This document shows positions 48,202 to 60,619 of a stretch of 64,000 nucleotides of DNA, one piece after another. Source of the DNA: Sipunculus nudus (taxonomy: Eukaryota > Annelida > Sipuncula > Golfingiida > Sipunculidae); contig CM049313.1 of NCBI GenBank assembly GCA_026874595.1, positions 63,245,659 to 63,309,658 on the forward strand, written 5' to 3'. Each line of letters starts with the position of its first letter. Position 1 is the stretch's first letter. Below the pieces are notes generated by a model, which saw only the letters and a program-made list of their open reading frames with translations, ran no database searches and was not told the origin of the DNA. Position numbers and translations under genes: made by a program.

Positions 48202-49567
48202 GTGAGTATTTGCATATACCAGACATACAAGCCATGGGTGCACTATTTGTTTGACCAATGAACCATTTATATCAAAAGAGTTTGGGAAAAATTGTTATCA
48301 AAGGTTTCTCACCTGAAATAGACTAATGTATTTTGTCTTAGCACACAAATAAAGTCCCACGCGATTCCACCCATGGAAAAGTGTCATTAACATCCAAAAT
48401 AAAAAATGGACGCCATTAAAATGGGTGAAATCTTGAAATGGCCATAACAGCAATGCTCAGAGAGAAAGAAACACATTTAATTTGTCATTTGCACTTAGCT
48501 TAAGGCAGCCCGGTCATTTCTGTTGCCCTAAAAGCTACATTTCATGCAGTAAGAACAAGATCATTTACAAGGTAAAAAGCAACAGTCGCCATGTTAAGGC
48601 TTTTTTTTCAAGTTTCAACAAAATAAAAAAAAAATATATCTAAAGTGTTATTTTTATTTGATTTAAGGGTGCCCATTCATTTGGTGATACATTTTAAATG
48701 GACCTATATCTTGCATTAAGGATTAGTTCAACGTCAAATTAGGAAGAAAAACAAGATAAATCAACAATCGCCATGATATCGCCATGTCTCTGCAAGAATG
48801 GGACACAGAGAATAGGGCGGATCCAATATTTTATATTTCTTATGCTGTCCGTTTAAAACACAAATGAGATTATATATATATATAGTCATATGATCGATTA
48901 GATGAGGTATGTATGTATACTTTTTCAAATTGGCGCGTGTGATCGCTGATACATGGATATTGCGAACGGTCTTTTGTTGAAATCGATGCTCACTTTATAT
49001 ATTTCTATCATTAAAATATCACATTTTTTTCAATTTTGTGACCTCAGTAGGGCATGTATTTCACTTTATAATCCATTATTTTATCTTTGATTGTTTTAAA
49101 AGTAAGCGAAACTATCAATCAATTCCCCTAAATACTTGCATAATCTGAACTTAATATTCGACAACAGGTGAAACTAGTGGTCAAGGATATAAAGACAATC
49201 CAATACTAGTTTACGAGGGAAAGTGTGACTTAGGGTATTCACGTCCCCTGTCACACGAAAACTGTGCAGTTTCATGTTATATAAAATATGACCTTTAATC
49301 GACTTAATAATATGCATGATATAGAAAATGGGGTGGGGGCAAGGAGATCGAAATTTTTATACCAATTATATAACAGCCTATTCAGCAGATAAAATTAAAG
49401 AAAAGGAGACGTATCTAAATATCTAAACATATGTTATTAATGAAACAAAAGAGTTGGCTCGTCATTAGAAATGGGTGCCTACTAAGCGAGAAGAACACTG
49501 TAGCACTGAGGTTGTTGCGCCACGGAGAGGTGGCATTCTTTTGAGCGAAACATTACAATATTCAAGT

Positions 49568-49617
<50 letters not shown>

Positions 49618-50924
49618 TTTTACGAAATTAACGTAGTTAAGTTGTTTTTTCATAAGTAACTTTAGAGTGCCCAGGCATTAAGTGAAATTTTTGAGGTCGG
49701 GAAATATACACCTCATGCATCAAGTTCAACGTCAAGGTATAATTTGGGGAAAAAAGCAATACTCGCCATTATACAACATGTTATAGAAACATATTTAAAG
49801 TAAAGTGTCATTTCTCTTTGACTTAAGGATGCTTTTTCATTTTCCGAAACTTGGAAGAGAAAGAGCAGCAATCGCCATGATATAGCATATTTTTCCACAA
49901 AATGACATAAAATGCAATAAAGTTGTCATTTCAAGTTACACATTTTAATTAATGTGTTTCAATGTCACTTTCTTGCAAAAGCACTATACTATACCTGGCC
50001 ATTGTGGCTCATATATATCTATCTTACTGTCTGTCTGTCTGTCCGTCTATATTGTTACGGAACCTAATATCAACAGATAACGCAGCCGTGACGAACATAA
50101 ATTTTGTAATGGAGATAAAAAAATAAGATTCTGTAACACTTGGCAGCGTAAAATGTCTAAGGGAATGAATAAGGAAGTCAGTGGTTTTTTGTTAACAAAT
50201 AATTATAATTTATTCTTAAAACAATCCTAACATTACAATACACTAAATCAATACAATTACACAGTAAAACAACAGTACAACAGAAAATCAATACAAGTAT
50301 ATAAATAAAGTGTACAGTATCTGGATACCCCACTGTCACAGCGACAATAAGTACTTTAAAGCATATAATCCTGATGAAGAGCTTACATAAATCTTCTCAG
50401 AGAATAACAGTCCAGTTCAATCACAAAATCAATTTGTCGTAATCTAAAAGTGAATATCTGATAGTGATCCCAAAGGCAAATTGAAGACTAATTAAAACCC
50501 GTTACAAATGCGAAGAAAATCTATAACTGCTGAAATTATCGGATAGGTCCACAAACTTGCTAATACTCTTCCGTGTACGCTGGAATATTTCTCTCTCCTC
50601 TTTCTTGGCTCTAAACACAGCCCCTTATTTATACACTTTTCACCTCAAGAGGAGAACTTTCCATTCCACGAACAATCCAAAGAACTCAATAATACACACG
50701 TTACAGGAAACATATAGAACAACGAACGCTGTATTTCTACATATCTGGGTTCACACAATGGCCGGCACAGCTCGGCCAGGCGAGAAAACCCTAGACTAGC
50801 ATGACCGCTGTGTTTACACGTCAGACCCCACGCGTGGGCCGGGCTATGCCGCCATAGCAACGGACAATGCTAGCGCTGCACATTAACATGTAAGACTGCT
50901 GCATACAATGAAAGAGACATCTGT

Positions 50925-50978
<54 letters not shown>

Positions 50979-53382
50979 CTTATAAAATATAATGATTGTG
51001 TATTGTGGTCATACAGGTTTGTGGTTATTTAACCATTTTTACGGGATATTGCATATGCTTAATGTACCCAGGACCTGACGTGTGGTATCCAGGGCTACTG
51101 ACGGGAAGGGAAAAGGAGGATGAAATAGCTCTCCCTGCATTCAGTCTCTAGAAGACATACACACGGGGGAAGTGGGGATTTTAACAAATAAAAGTAGTAT
51201 TAATACGAAAATACAGGCACAACTGTATTACAAAATCTGGATTACGTGGCAATCATGACTTATCAAAATATCACGGCAAATATTTCACTGTGTCACAGAC
51301 AGAACGCACCCAAAAAGTCATAGGAGAGAGGCATGGACAAGAGTCACAGCATCACCGAAAAAACAAACGGGCTTTTATATTGGATCTTGAAAGTAAATAG
51401 TCACCAATAGAAAGATAATATTACAACATAAATAGTTGCTAAGGTTATTTCAGTTTTACATTTCGTTGAATATATTTAATGCTTCCGAAATATGTCAAAA
51501 TGAGACTTGAACTATTATTTGCTGAACTTTCAAACATTTAATTTTCAGGGAACCTTTTCAATGAGTCTGCAAGCCTTTGTAGAAATGCCTCAACTCGCGC
51601 ACAAGAAAGGTTTAACTGCTTGCGACAGAACACGCGGTGCCTCTGTCAATATTTACCAGGAAAACCCTTCCTGCGAAATTCCGGTAACATTCCTACAATC
51701 ATAAATATGATTTTTGATGCAAATATAATGGAGGAAAAGAGCCGAGGAGGTAAGTATTTCATACTCGAATACTAACAATTCTTACGCAAGTTATGACAAT
51801 TAGATAAAACAAAGTTTTCCGAAACGAGGACGTCCTACACATAGTTATAGCGGCTTATTCGGTGTCACAGGTTTTATTTTGTTTGATTTACATATATACT
51901 TTAAAAATTGCGAATATCTGGGAAATTCACTTCAAGGTGGCCATGACACTTTACATCTCAAAACTTAGGAAAAGAACGAGGATTTCTTAGGCTTCTGCTG
52001 TTAAAATGTTCTCGGATTCTATTAGCGCCATTTTTCTGTGCTGCGGATCATCCAGTTTTATCACCCCGTAAGGAATGTTCGACAACCACTGTAGTTAACC
52101 CTGTTACGTTATCTGACCTCAATCACCTAAATATCAGTATAAAAAAAATAGAAAACGCCAATTCAACAGTGCTCGGTTTGTCACCATGGGCGCATGCGCC
52201 GTGTTTACTGTAACAGCTTGTTGATAAACAAGGTCATATATTCATGACACAGGCATTATAAAACTGTTCTTAGAAGGAATTATGTACAGTCCCTTAATAT
52301 GTATACAGAGTAACAAAGAAATCACAAATTTTACAGATAAGATCGGTAAATAGGACTGAACACTCTTTCCAAGTAAACACCCCCCCCCCCCTCATCGCAA
52401 TGTTTAATTGTCTATAAATTATTTATTTAAATATTTTCAGAACCAGTTAAATGTCCAACTGGGTTCGCCTATACTTACATAAACCGGGGTGCTTCCAAAC
52501 AGGCGTCCTGCTACATGATAGAGACCAAACAACTGACTTGGCCCGAGGCAAGGCAGGCTTGCAGTGACATATCAGCGGCCTTGGTCAGCATAGAAACCCA
52601 CGCCGAATCAGAGCATTTGCGACAGGTTTTCCCCGATACCAGTAAGTATGGCCCGGTCCGAGCCATCAGGTGTAATTCAGAGGTATTTCCAGTAGAAAGG
52701 TGGCCGTCATACATTTATATAATATTGCCTTCACCAGGAGGGTATCCGTTCATCCCCGATCGAGGCAGGTGTGTTAATGTTTGTGTGTGTGTGATTGTTC
52801 ACGCAGTCTTGAACGGATTCTCATAACATTTCAAGGGCTTCTCGGGAATCAGCCAAGGAAGAATCGATTAGATTTTAGTGTGGATCCGGCACATGAACGT
52901 CATGAAGAATATTCATAAATGTAGAGTCATGTTAGCACGAATGAACCTGGGAAAATGGGCCGAATAAGTGAAGCAAACACGTGGCCAGGGCTTACATTCC
53001 TTAGAATGCAGATTTTTAAAAATACATAATATAGATATAAGCATAGTTTTACGCATGTAAAGCGAAATCAAGTGAACCTTTAGTTAATTCTTTATTTGTG
53101 AAAGTTCTAATAATAATTCAGTGGTATTTATTCTTAGATACGTTTGGGTACTGGACTTCCGGGTCGGATGCTGGTTCTGAGGGTGAATGGATCTGGACCA
53201 CCACAGGAGAAAAACTCCAATTTAAGAACTGGGCCCCTCTTGAACCAAACAACATATGGCTTCACTTCAGTTTCCAGGACAAGCTCCTTCTCAAAGCACG
53301 TACTTGGCAGTGGGATGACGACTTCTCATATAAAGAATTTCCATCGATTTGTGAGATTAAAGTACCGTATTTTACCAAATAA
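48135..53382 (+). CDS. secreted C-type lectin D (four exons, EPN-type)
   Basis: Exons 48135-48201, 51549-51749, 52441-52641 and 53138-53382 join in frame, all introns phase 1, to 237 residues, the same length as B. Exon 1 gives a signal peptide; exon 2 the four-Cys module (C-x12-C-x6-C-x-C) with NES and NAS glycosylation sites; exons 3-4 the CTLD: KCPTGF, ASCYM, WPEARQAC, LVSIETHAESEHL, GYWTSGSD, EWIWTTTGEK, NWAPLEPNNI, TWQWDDD, SICEIK. EPN is kept and the C2-C3 pair is absent, as in B. Splice sites are consensus and AATAAA lies at 53471. Intron 1 carries an antisense solo LTR; intron 3 is short (0.5 kb). Sister of B by shared intron insertion and sequence. Predicted role: secreted sugar-binding protein, by family. 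Confidence 0.87.
48208..48215 (+). promoter_or_regulatory. octamer-like motif ATTTGCAT at the start of intron 1 (D)
   Basis: Same place as in B. Confidence 0.25.
48420..50010. repeat. intron 1 repeats of the 'cgccatg' type (D)
   Basis: Units related to the B intron 1 array occur at 48582, 48764, 49766 and 49873, with an inverted one near 50000. They are split by an unrelated ~850-bp stretch (48830-49640) that includes a (TA)n at 49574-49612. Confidence 0.65.
50053..50928 (-). mobile_element. solo LTR in intron 1 of lectin D, antisense
   Basis: Full-length antisense LTR: TGTTACGG... to ...CTGTAACA, 876 bp. Same family as 26986-27756 and 37425-38212. ATAT is present on both sides; the right side runs into a (TA)n tract. 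Open frames inside (50557-50799, 50645-50860) are LTR sequence, not genes. Confidence 0.92.
50929..50974. repeat. (TA)n microsatellite in lectin D intron 1
   Basis: 46 bp of TA directly at the LTR border. Downstream sequence ('gatgcttataaaatataatgattgtg') aligns with the DNA behind the B intron 1 microsatellite, so this is the same ancestral tract. Confidence 0.95.
51549..51749 (+). CDS. lectin D exon 2: N-terminal Cys module
   Basis: 201 nt, phase 1-1, acceptor ATTTTCAG, donor GGTAAGT. Same cysteine spacing as B. Confidence 0.82.
52441..52641 (+). CDS. lectin D exon 3: first half of CTLD
   Basis: 201 nt, phase 1-1, acceptor TATTTTCAG, donor CAGTAAGT. A C12 run lies 50 bases upstream in the intron. 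Confidence 0.87.
52725..53009 (-). mobile_element. hairpin-ended repeat element in lectin D intron 3 (inverted)
   Basis: Orthologous to the B insertion; the flanking 'cagatttttaaaa' is identical. In D most of intron 3 before it is deleted, so it lies 83 bases after exon 3. Confidence 0.7.
53138..53382 (+). CDS. lectin D exon 4: second half of CTLD
   Basis: Acceptor TATTCTTAG. Encodes WTSGSD, EPNN, WQWDDD and the terminus CEIKVPYFTK, as in B. Confidence 0.87.
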
Positions 53383-53470
53383 GTGCCCTGTCCGATAACT
53401 GGCGCTTTTTGTGGTTCCGGGAAATATGCTTATTGTCAGAAATCAAAATTCACCATTCCCTTCAGTCATA

Positions 53471-53476
53471 AATAAA
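53471..53476 (+). other. polyadenylation signal AATAAA, lectin D
   Basis: About 90 bases after the stop. Confidence 0.6.
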
Positions 53477-53509
53477 CAAATTAATCAAATATTCTTGTTA
53501 AATGAATAC

Positions 53510-56385
53510 AAGGAATATATTTTTCGAACCGACACTCTTGCACTGAAAACACATGACTCATCATCCTGAGTAGATTTACCAAGTCGCTATTTCCCGACAA
53601 ACAAACTTCTCATCTAACTGCTCAACTTGATGAGTTTTGAAGTCAGTTTTCTATTTGATTAGAAACTCATCATGCTTTTCACTTTTTCCGCGAGGGGACA
53701 CTACAAGCGATGTGTGACGTGATACGATAACCGCCAAATTTTACCTTGTTTAGCCAGCCATTCAGATATATAGCACGGGCGAAACGCTAAATCGTTAAGT
53801 GTTAGGGTAGTTAAGAATCAAGTGTCTCTGTCAGCTGTATCTGGAATATTATATCATGTAGAGGCAGAAAGAGTTCGGGCTGTTAATTAAGTAAGAATTA
53901 GGTGATTGCAGCCTGTTTTGCTCCCAGAATACTGAATATATGTGTGCAGCCGTAATATGTGACCTACAGATCGCTTTTCCTTGTTAAACTACTCACTGAG
54001 AGCATCATCAGTCTGAGTAGTTTTAATTCATCAAGGTAGTGTAGAGGATTAAAGGACATAATTTTATTACAGTTTATTTAAGAAACATAATTAATTGACA
54101 ATATTTTACAACATATAAGACTCACTTATGGCTGTCAAGGTCATTGGTCACATGCAAAAACTGTATTAATTGACAGCTGCTCATTAGATGATGCCATGGA
54201 AAATTTTCTTCAAGAAACAGGTGGACACAGGTTAGTTGACCGGAGTATAATCAGTTTTCTGTTAGACCTTCGTTTTGTTAATTTGATTGTATTTAATGAG
54301 AGTTTGAATCACTCGTTGCTTCTGTGGCATTAAACGCTGTAAAACAATGTGTCCTTTCTTGTCTTTTTCCCACTGTAACAAACTGCTTTCTAACATCTGT
54401 ATACTTAAAATATAATCAAATTGTGAAAGTCGCATTCTTTTAATCTTTTTGTATATTTGTCCCTCAAATAATCTGAAGACGTTACATTACAGTGCGGCGT
54501 TTTAATGAGCGCTCATAAATGCTCTGATTTATTGTGGAAAAAGTGTAGCTTTTGCAGGGTTTCAAAATTTAGTTATAGCTCTACGATAAAGTTGGTAAAG
54601 GGAAGTGGGGCCACATTCGTGGATACGCTATATATATTTAGTACCCATAATAGACACCAGCTGGGGATTGTCCATGCGAAACATTAGAAGCACATCAAAA
54701 TTCACTACCTTTCACTCAAATAGTGACGCAACAGGCCACAAATATTGTTAAAGAGAAGAGAAGTCTCCTTTCTCTACCGTGCATGTACTATTAAAGTATA
54801 TTAGCTTGGCTAATATAACAACTGGTCTTTCTTTACTGTTAATTCGCAACTTTTGTGATTTCTCGAAAGGTTCAGAAGGTCACACGCGAAAGGAATTCCA
54901 ACTTGGCTACCTGGAATTCTTTTCAATTCTAAAATTCGACACGATACATTCTCTAATAGGGGCCAAGCCCCAATAAACTTTCCGTGCGATTGCTCCAAAT
55001 GTTCGGGAGATACTGCGGGCGAAAGCAATTTTAATAAAGGAAAGCGTGACGGACGGATAACTTGACCAATATAGAGAGGCGCTCAGGCGCGCCCTAAATA
55101 AATAATTCCGTAAGCATCATAAACTTTAAGTTAACTTTAAATAAAAGGATAATTTAACTCCATCTCCATTCATAGCTTTATATTAATATTACGGCTGTCC
55201 CATAAAAACGTCCAGCTTTTATACTCGAAAGACCTCGGTGTTAAATGTATTAATTCCGTTTAACTTTCTCACGTTGTAACAGTTGGATATTATCTGCAAG
55301 CGTTTAAAATATCTAAGATGGATATACCCAAATTCAAAATAGCAAACGAAAAAACGCAACTTATTTGAACCTGTGCTCAGTGTGCATTCCGTTTAAAACT
55401 AAACGCCGACGTTGTTTCAAGCAGTAAGGTTTAGTGGATTTCTTTTAATGAAATATTCTAACATGACGCAAGTATCCTATCTTTTAATTCCTGTTCGTCA
55501 AATTTCCCCTAATTCTGTAAACCTTTTCCCTTAGCGAATCCCCAATGGTATTATCCCCCGGATACAACCAGGGCTTTGAAAAGGCCACTCGCCCTTCTTG
55601 ATAAACTCTGGTGTAGCTCCCTCCAAATAATCCTGTGTTACTTTACTAATATGTGAAGGGGCTCCATCCTGCTGAATATAAATTATTGCTTGGATAAATT
55701 ATCCTTCAGAGCAGAGGGAGCAGATAATCTATAATCTAACAACTTCATGTAGTTTTCACCATTAACTATGACTCTCTCAGCGTCAATAAAATGAATGTTT
55801 GCCTTTTCTGTCCACTAAATTTCAGCCGAACAAAAATTTCTTTAAAATGCGGAAAGTCTCCTGATAGAGGCGAGATGATTGAATATCAGATTTTCGTTTA
55901 CCATAGGCCCGATCCTTCTGTCGATTTTTGCATTTTAAGGTAAAATCCTTTTACGTGAAGATGATAGTCCTAACATCCGCGGTAAGTATAACGGCCATTT
56001 CAATTTCGATATATAGTTTTTTTTTCCTTCTAATCCCTATGCTTTTGAATGGTTTTAGTACTACATTTGTTTTTAATTCTTGACACAAAAGACTTGCTTA
56101 TTTGAAAATCATTGGTAATTTCTCTGAAAGATTAATGCGTCCCGGGGGTTTACCCTGTTGTGACCGAATCAGCTACTCCACACAGACAGTGTTCTCTCTC
56201 ACGCATGCAGTCCATGGTCTTCCGCTACCTGTTATTTGACATACAGTTTTGCTATTAATCTATTGACACTGAAACTGGTTTACAGATGCCAACACCTGAG
56301 TGTGGACATGGTAGTGCCATGCATGTGTCATGTCAGCCCAAATCTGAAATTTTGAATTTAGGAATATTCGCATCTGATTTATTCG

Positions 56386-56433
<48 letters not shown>

Positions 56434-57216
56434 TTTACTGGTGTTGAAAAAACAACTGCTAGAGTGCCTATGGTCACCAGAGCATTATAATTGGCAACAG
56501 AGTGTGGTTTAATGTTAATCGGAGAAATGGGCAGGTGTGGAAACTGGTACCATCTTTCGCAGAATCGCGTAACTAAAGCGCGATGCTGGCATCTGTTGAG
56601 AATTGTTTGAACTAAAGTGTCTTTCCCATTATTTCGCGTCAACCATAGCTGACTCCCTTCACTGCGATTTGGTTTCCTTAGAGTGGCAAATATATGGTTT
56701 TCTGTATTTATGTGTAATCGGATTGACGGAATAATGTAAACAAACCTTTGTTAGCCTTGAATTTGTAATTTCAAAACGCTATGTTTGTATGTGAAAGTCA
56801 GTGTCTTCAACTTGAGAAATAAACCTGAATTATATAATAAACAAGATTTGTTTGTATTCTTTAAATTTATAAGTGATGCTGGTTGTGTTGCAATATCGCA
56901 AAGTAGCAAAATTTAATTTAGAATTGTAAATTTGATAATATGAAATGGAGTTATCAAGCATCCTTTTACCTTGAACACAGTATTGTTGGGTTGGTTTCCA
57001 GTTAAGAATAAGCTTTCATTAAATAAGGTTATTTAAGGAATTTTTTAAAGGAAATAGAAATATATAGAAATATATTGAGCATGTAATAGCAAAATATAAA
57101 CTGTATGATAATTATACATTTTGAAAAATGGGACAAGATAAGGAAACAATTACAACAGTGCATAACTTTTGGTTTTTTTAGTACATTAAAAGGTGTTAGT
57201 AAGGCAAAAAAAATAG
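53510..57216. repeat. 3' flank shared by lectin paralogs (D copy)
   Basis: Aligns with the B flank minus the LINE and the solo LTR. It holds no supported gene. A (TA)n lies at 56389-56430. Confidence 0.75.
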
Positions 57217-57496
57217 AAAGGTATGGTTCTCAGGCACTTTTTTCCAGAAATCACTGCGGGCGGGCGGTATTTTATTTTTGACCTTTTTTGTATGTTTCGA
57301 TAAAAATGTCATATGACCATGGAAAAGCATGAAAATAACTCGGCGTTTTTGCTAAACAGGTTAAAGCAATACATAACAAAGGAAATCGTATCAAAATTGT
57401 ATTATTTTATCTCCTTGAAAGATGAAAATCAATATAAAAAATTATTGATGCGGGGTGTTAAAATTGACACGGGCGGTGCCTGAGAACCATACCTTT
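57217..57496. mobile_element. 280-bp MITE with perfect 21-bp terminal inverted repeats
   Basis: The left end AAAGGTATGGTTCTCAGGCA(C) is exactly inverted at the right end. The interior is AT-rich, with a 'gggcgg' motif next to each end, and non-coding. A TA on each outer side could be the target duplication. The B paralog (about 39980-40000) lacks it. Confidence 0.88.
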
Positions 57497-58444
57497 TATT
57501 TTTTTATTTATTTTTTCTATGCCTAAGGGAATTATTTGTATTCTGTATGGACCACTTAAATATATAAAATATGGATGTTGTAAACACAGACGCGGCAAGG
57601 TCAGCTGAGCCTAAGTGATAACACCCCAGCTTGACGATATATTTCCGACTTTTCTTAAGCTGAAATCAGGAAGTTGGCGTATGATCAAGGGAATGTTTTT
57701 TGGTAAAAAAGCACGTGGCGGATGGCAGATAGCGAGGCGGGCAAATGAACGAGGTAAATAAGTAGAAAGGAAATCGAGACTTTGTCATTTGATGGCGATA
57801 GGTGAGGTTGGCGGATGAACAAGAGGCGAATGAAAGAGGTTAGACTGTATATATATTGTACATGCAATTTACAACTCTTGAAATATTGAACTATAATTGA
57901 AATTATACCAAGAAAATGTCATTTTTATAAACTGTATACATTGTATTTGATGTGATTGTATACAAAATGTCTTAACTGTGTATTGTATGAACTTTGTGGA
58001 AAATGTTGGGATGCCCCCAAAAAGTATAGAAAATTGCATATTAAAAGTAGGCTTTGCATCTGATAAAAACCAGAAGGCAGTGAATTGTTTACCGCAGTTT
58101 GTGTTCCATGCAATACATAAATTAAATCTATGACTCTGTTCCACAAAGCGGACACATTGAAATTTAACGTTATTCTCTCAAACTCAAATTGCAGAATTTA
58201 ACGCAAATATGAATTCGGAGTTGAAAGTTTTAATATGAGATATTAAAACTTTTTATAAAAACCTAAAGTGATATTGGACAACATTCTCGGTTCTACTGGA
58301 TTTCTCTTTTATGACACTAAACAACCAAAGAGAATTTTAGAATGAATAGACGTTTATCCAAATGACCAATTGATAAGTTCATCATCAGGGGGATTGAAAT
58401 ACTAAAAAATAAAATGGACTACTTCGTATTGTACCAGTTAATAA

Positions 58445-58500
<56 letters not shown>

Positions 58501-59100
58501 CATGCCTTTGTTGCAGCTTCCTTTTTCATAGATCTGTCAGTTTACATATAAAAAATTCAATGGGTGTTCTTGCAGGGTGAAACAAAGTATGCATAAATTT
58601 GAATAATTGAACAATTGCGGTATTATGCTTTGAGCACAATATATGAGATCCTATGCCGAGAGACGTTGGTGTTGTTAACATTGACGAAAATATTCAATTT
58701 CTCATTAAAATTTGCACTGCGAGTTTTTAAACGACACGTCCTTCCTCTCTGACATATTTTCTTGCATACTCTTATGTGAGAATGTGAACAGCAGCTCTCA
58801 GCCAAACGCTACTAACCCCCCCCCCCCCCCCACCCCCACCCCCTTCATGTTTAAACGGGAGCACTCACAGAGCGGTTACCTCTTCCAATGCATTGATGTT
58901 TAAACATTTGACTGGCCAGCCCAATATTTTGTCCATTTTTATCCATACTCCAGCCATCCACAAGATTTCACTGTATATTTTGGATTTCTACGGGGAAAAA
59001 ATCAGAGGTGGCTGCTATGTGGACTGCTTCTCGAATTTGGATTGAATAAATATTGTTTCCAATATATCTCCATCTTTCTCATTTCCAAGATGGCTGGTTG
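57497..59100. other. end of the duplicated flank, then unassigned DNA
   Basis: Similarity to B ends near 58000 ('attgtatgaactttgtggaaaa'). After it come a (TA)n at 58448-58497 and poly-C/CA-rich tracts at 58816-58845. No gene is seen. Confidence 0.5.
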
Positions 59101-59591
59101 CGTTTCTACTAAAAACATGCAGCTAGAACACAACCGATAAACTTTATAGGCCTGTCCAATTTAGGTGACTCTTCAGGCGACATCAAACGACAAGGCTGTC
59201 GACACATGGTCGTCAGGGTGTCGCCTGTATGGCCGGAAGCAGTCACATGAGGTCGTACCAAGACTCGCAGCCACTTAGCTAGCTGTCGCTGCGGGATTTT
59301 CAAAATGTTTAAAATTCTGGCGACAACCTGTTTGACGGCGACAACCTGTTTGATGCCTTTGAGCGTATATAACCTGACTTGGCATAGGTGTAGCTGTAGG
59401 TTGTCGCTAGGTAACGTAGGTTGTCTTAAATGCCGTCGTAGATTGCCGCTAGGTGCCATTGTCTTCAGCTCCTGAAAAAGCAGATGAGGGAGCCAAATAT
59501 ATACAACGCCTAAAATGTATGAATATTTAATGTTTAAAATGAAAATTAAAAGAGTTTGAAACAGGTGAATGGAACACTTTTTATCAATCAT
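59101..59591 (-). other. 160-codon open frame in a low-complexity repeat, doubtful
   Basis: The frame is the longest unassigned one in the right part, but its product has no recognised domain. The DNA is built from short recurring 'gtcgcyrggt' and 'cgtaggttgtc' motifs, which reappear at 60127-60160. I read it as a repeat, not a gene. Confidence 0.35.
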
Positions 59592-60619
59592 TCAAAAGGC
59601 AAATTGTCATTACACAAACAGAGGAGTCAATTTACAAAGGTATAAAGATATTTGATAATCTAAAGTTTCGGACAACTCCATTAGCTTTTAGAAAAAGGTA
59701 CCATCGACATCACGATAGTTTCAGTTTATTGCAGACTAACATTTTCAGTGGTGATGTTGGCCTTAAAATATTAATTTCCATATAAACCTTACAGTAATTA
59801 TGTTATTTTGTATTAGGAAGTTTAATATAGGGCTTTTATTTATTAAAATCAAAGTCAGTGACATGAGTAATGCTATATTTCAGTGTAGATAATACCAATT
59901 AGTTTAGGCGTTTCGTATATGGATGACAAGTTTACGTCTATTTGTGTATTAACATTTCCAGTTTACACTAACGCCTTCTGACTATAATAATGACCTTGAC
60001 CATTACCTCAAATTTTGATTAGCCTGGAACACTGTTATATTTATGCTCTATGCCCTGAACTTATGAGTTTCATTTTTATTTTAGAATCTAAAAACTGATT
60101 TTTTTACATATACCGTAGAATTACCCAGGTGTGGTCGTAGGTTGTCGTCGGGGATAGTCCGTTAACGCGAGGATTGTGTCGTTGGTTTTTGACAGCTTGT
60201 CCCATATCTTGACTTCAGATAGGTTGTTGTAGCTTGTCGGGGACATTTTCATAGCTGGGGTCCTTTTCGGTGTTCTGATACAACTGTGACGACCGTCTGT
60301 AGTCATGTGCAATATCACTTTAACACGACAGACCGATAATTCTTAACTTCCATTCTCATGGTCGATTATATCAGAGATTAGGAGATTACAAATCAATTTC
60401 AAACAATTGTAGCACACGTTCCATGTAGCTAATTATGGAAAACTTTTCCGAATGCCTAAAGGTTCAACCTCTTACAAATTTTCAAGGAGAACTTGCACAC
60501 AATCAAACAATTCACAAAAGTCAAACCGCAGCCGTCATTTTTAGTGGGTCCTTTTTTACCCAAAATATATGCATAACACAAGCTAGATATTTTTCCATAA
60601 ATTGTACGGTTACAACATG

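Noticed and set aside
50557-50860. Open frames on both strands inside 50.05-50.93 kb
   Set aside because: They lie wholly inside the antisense solo LTR.
59109-59591. 160-residue protein on the minus strand
   Set aside because: Composed of short recurring DNA motifs also seen at 60.13 kb, with no domain and no start or splice support.
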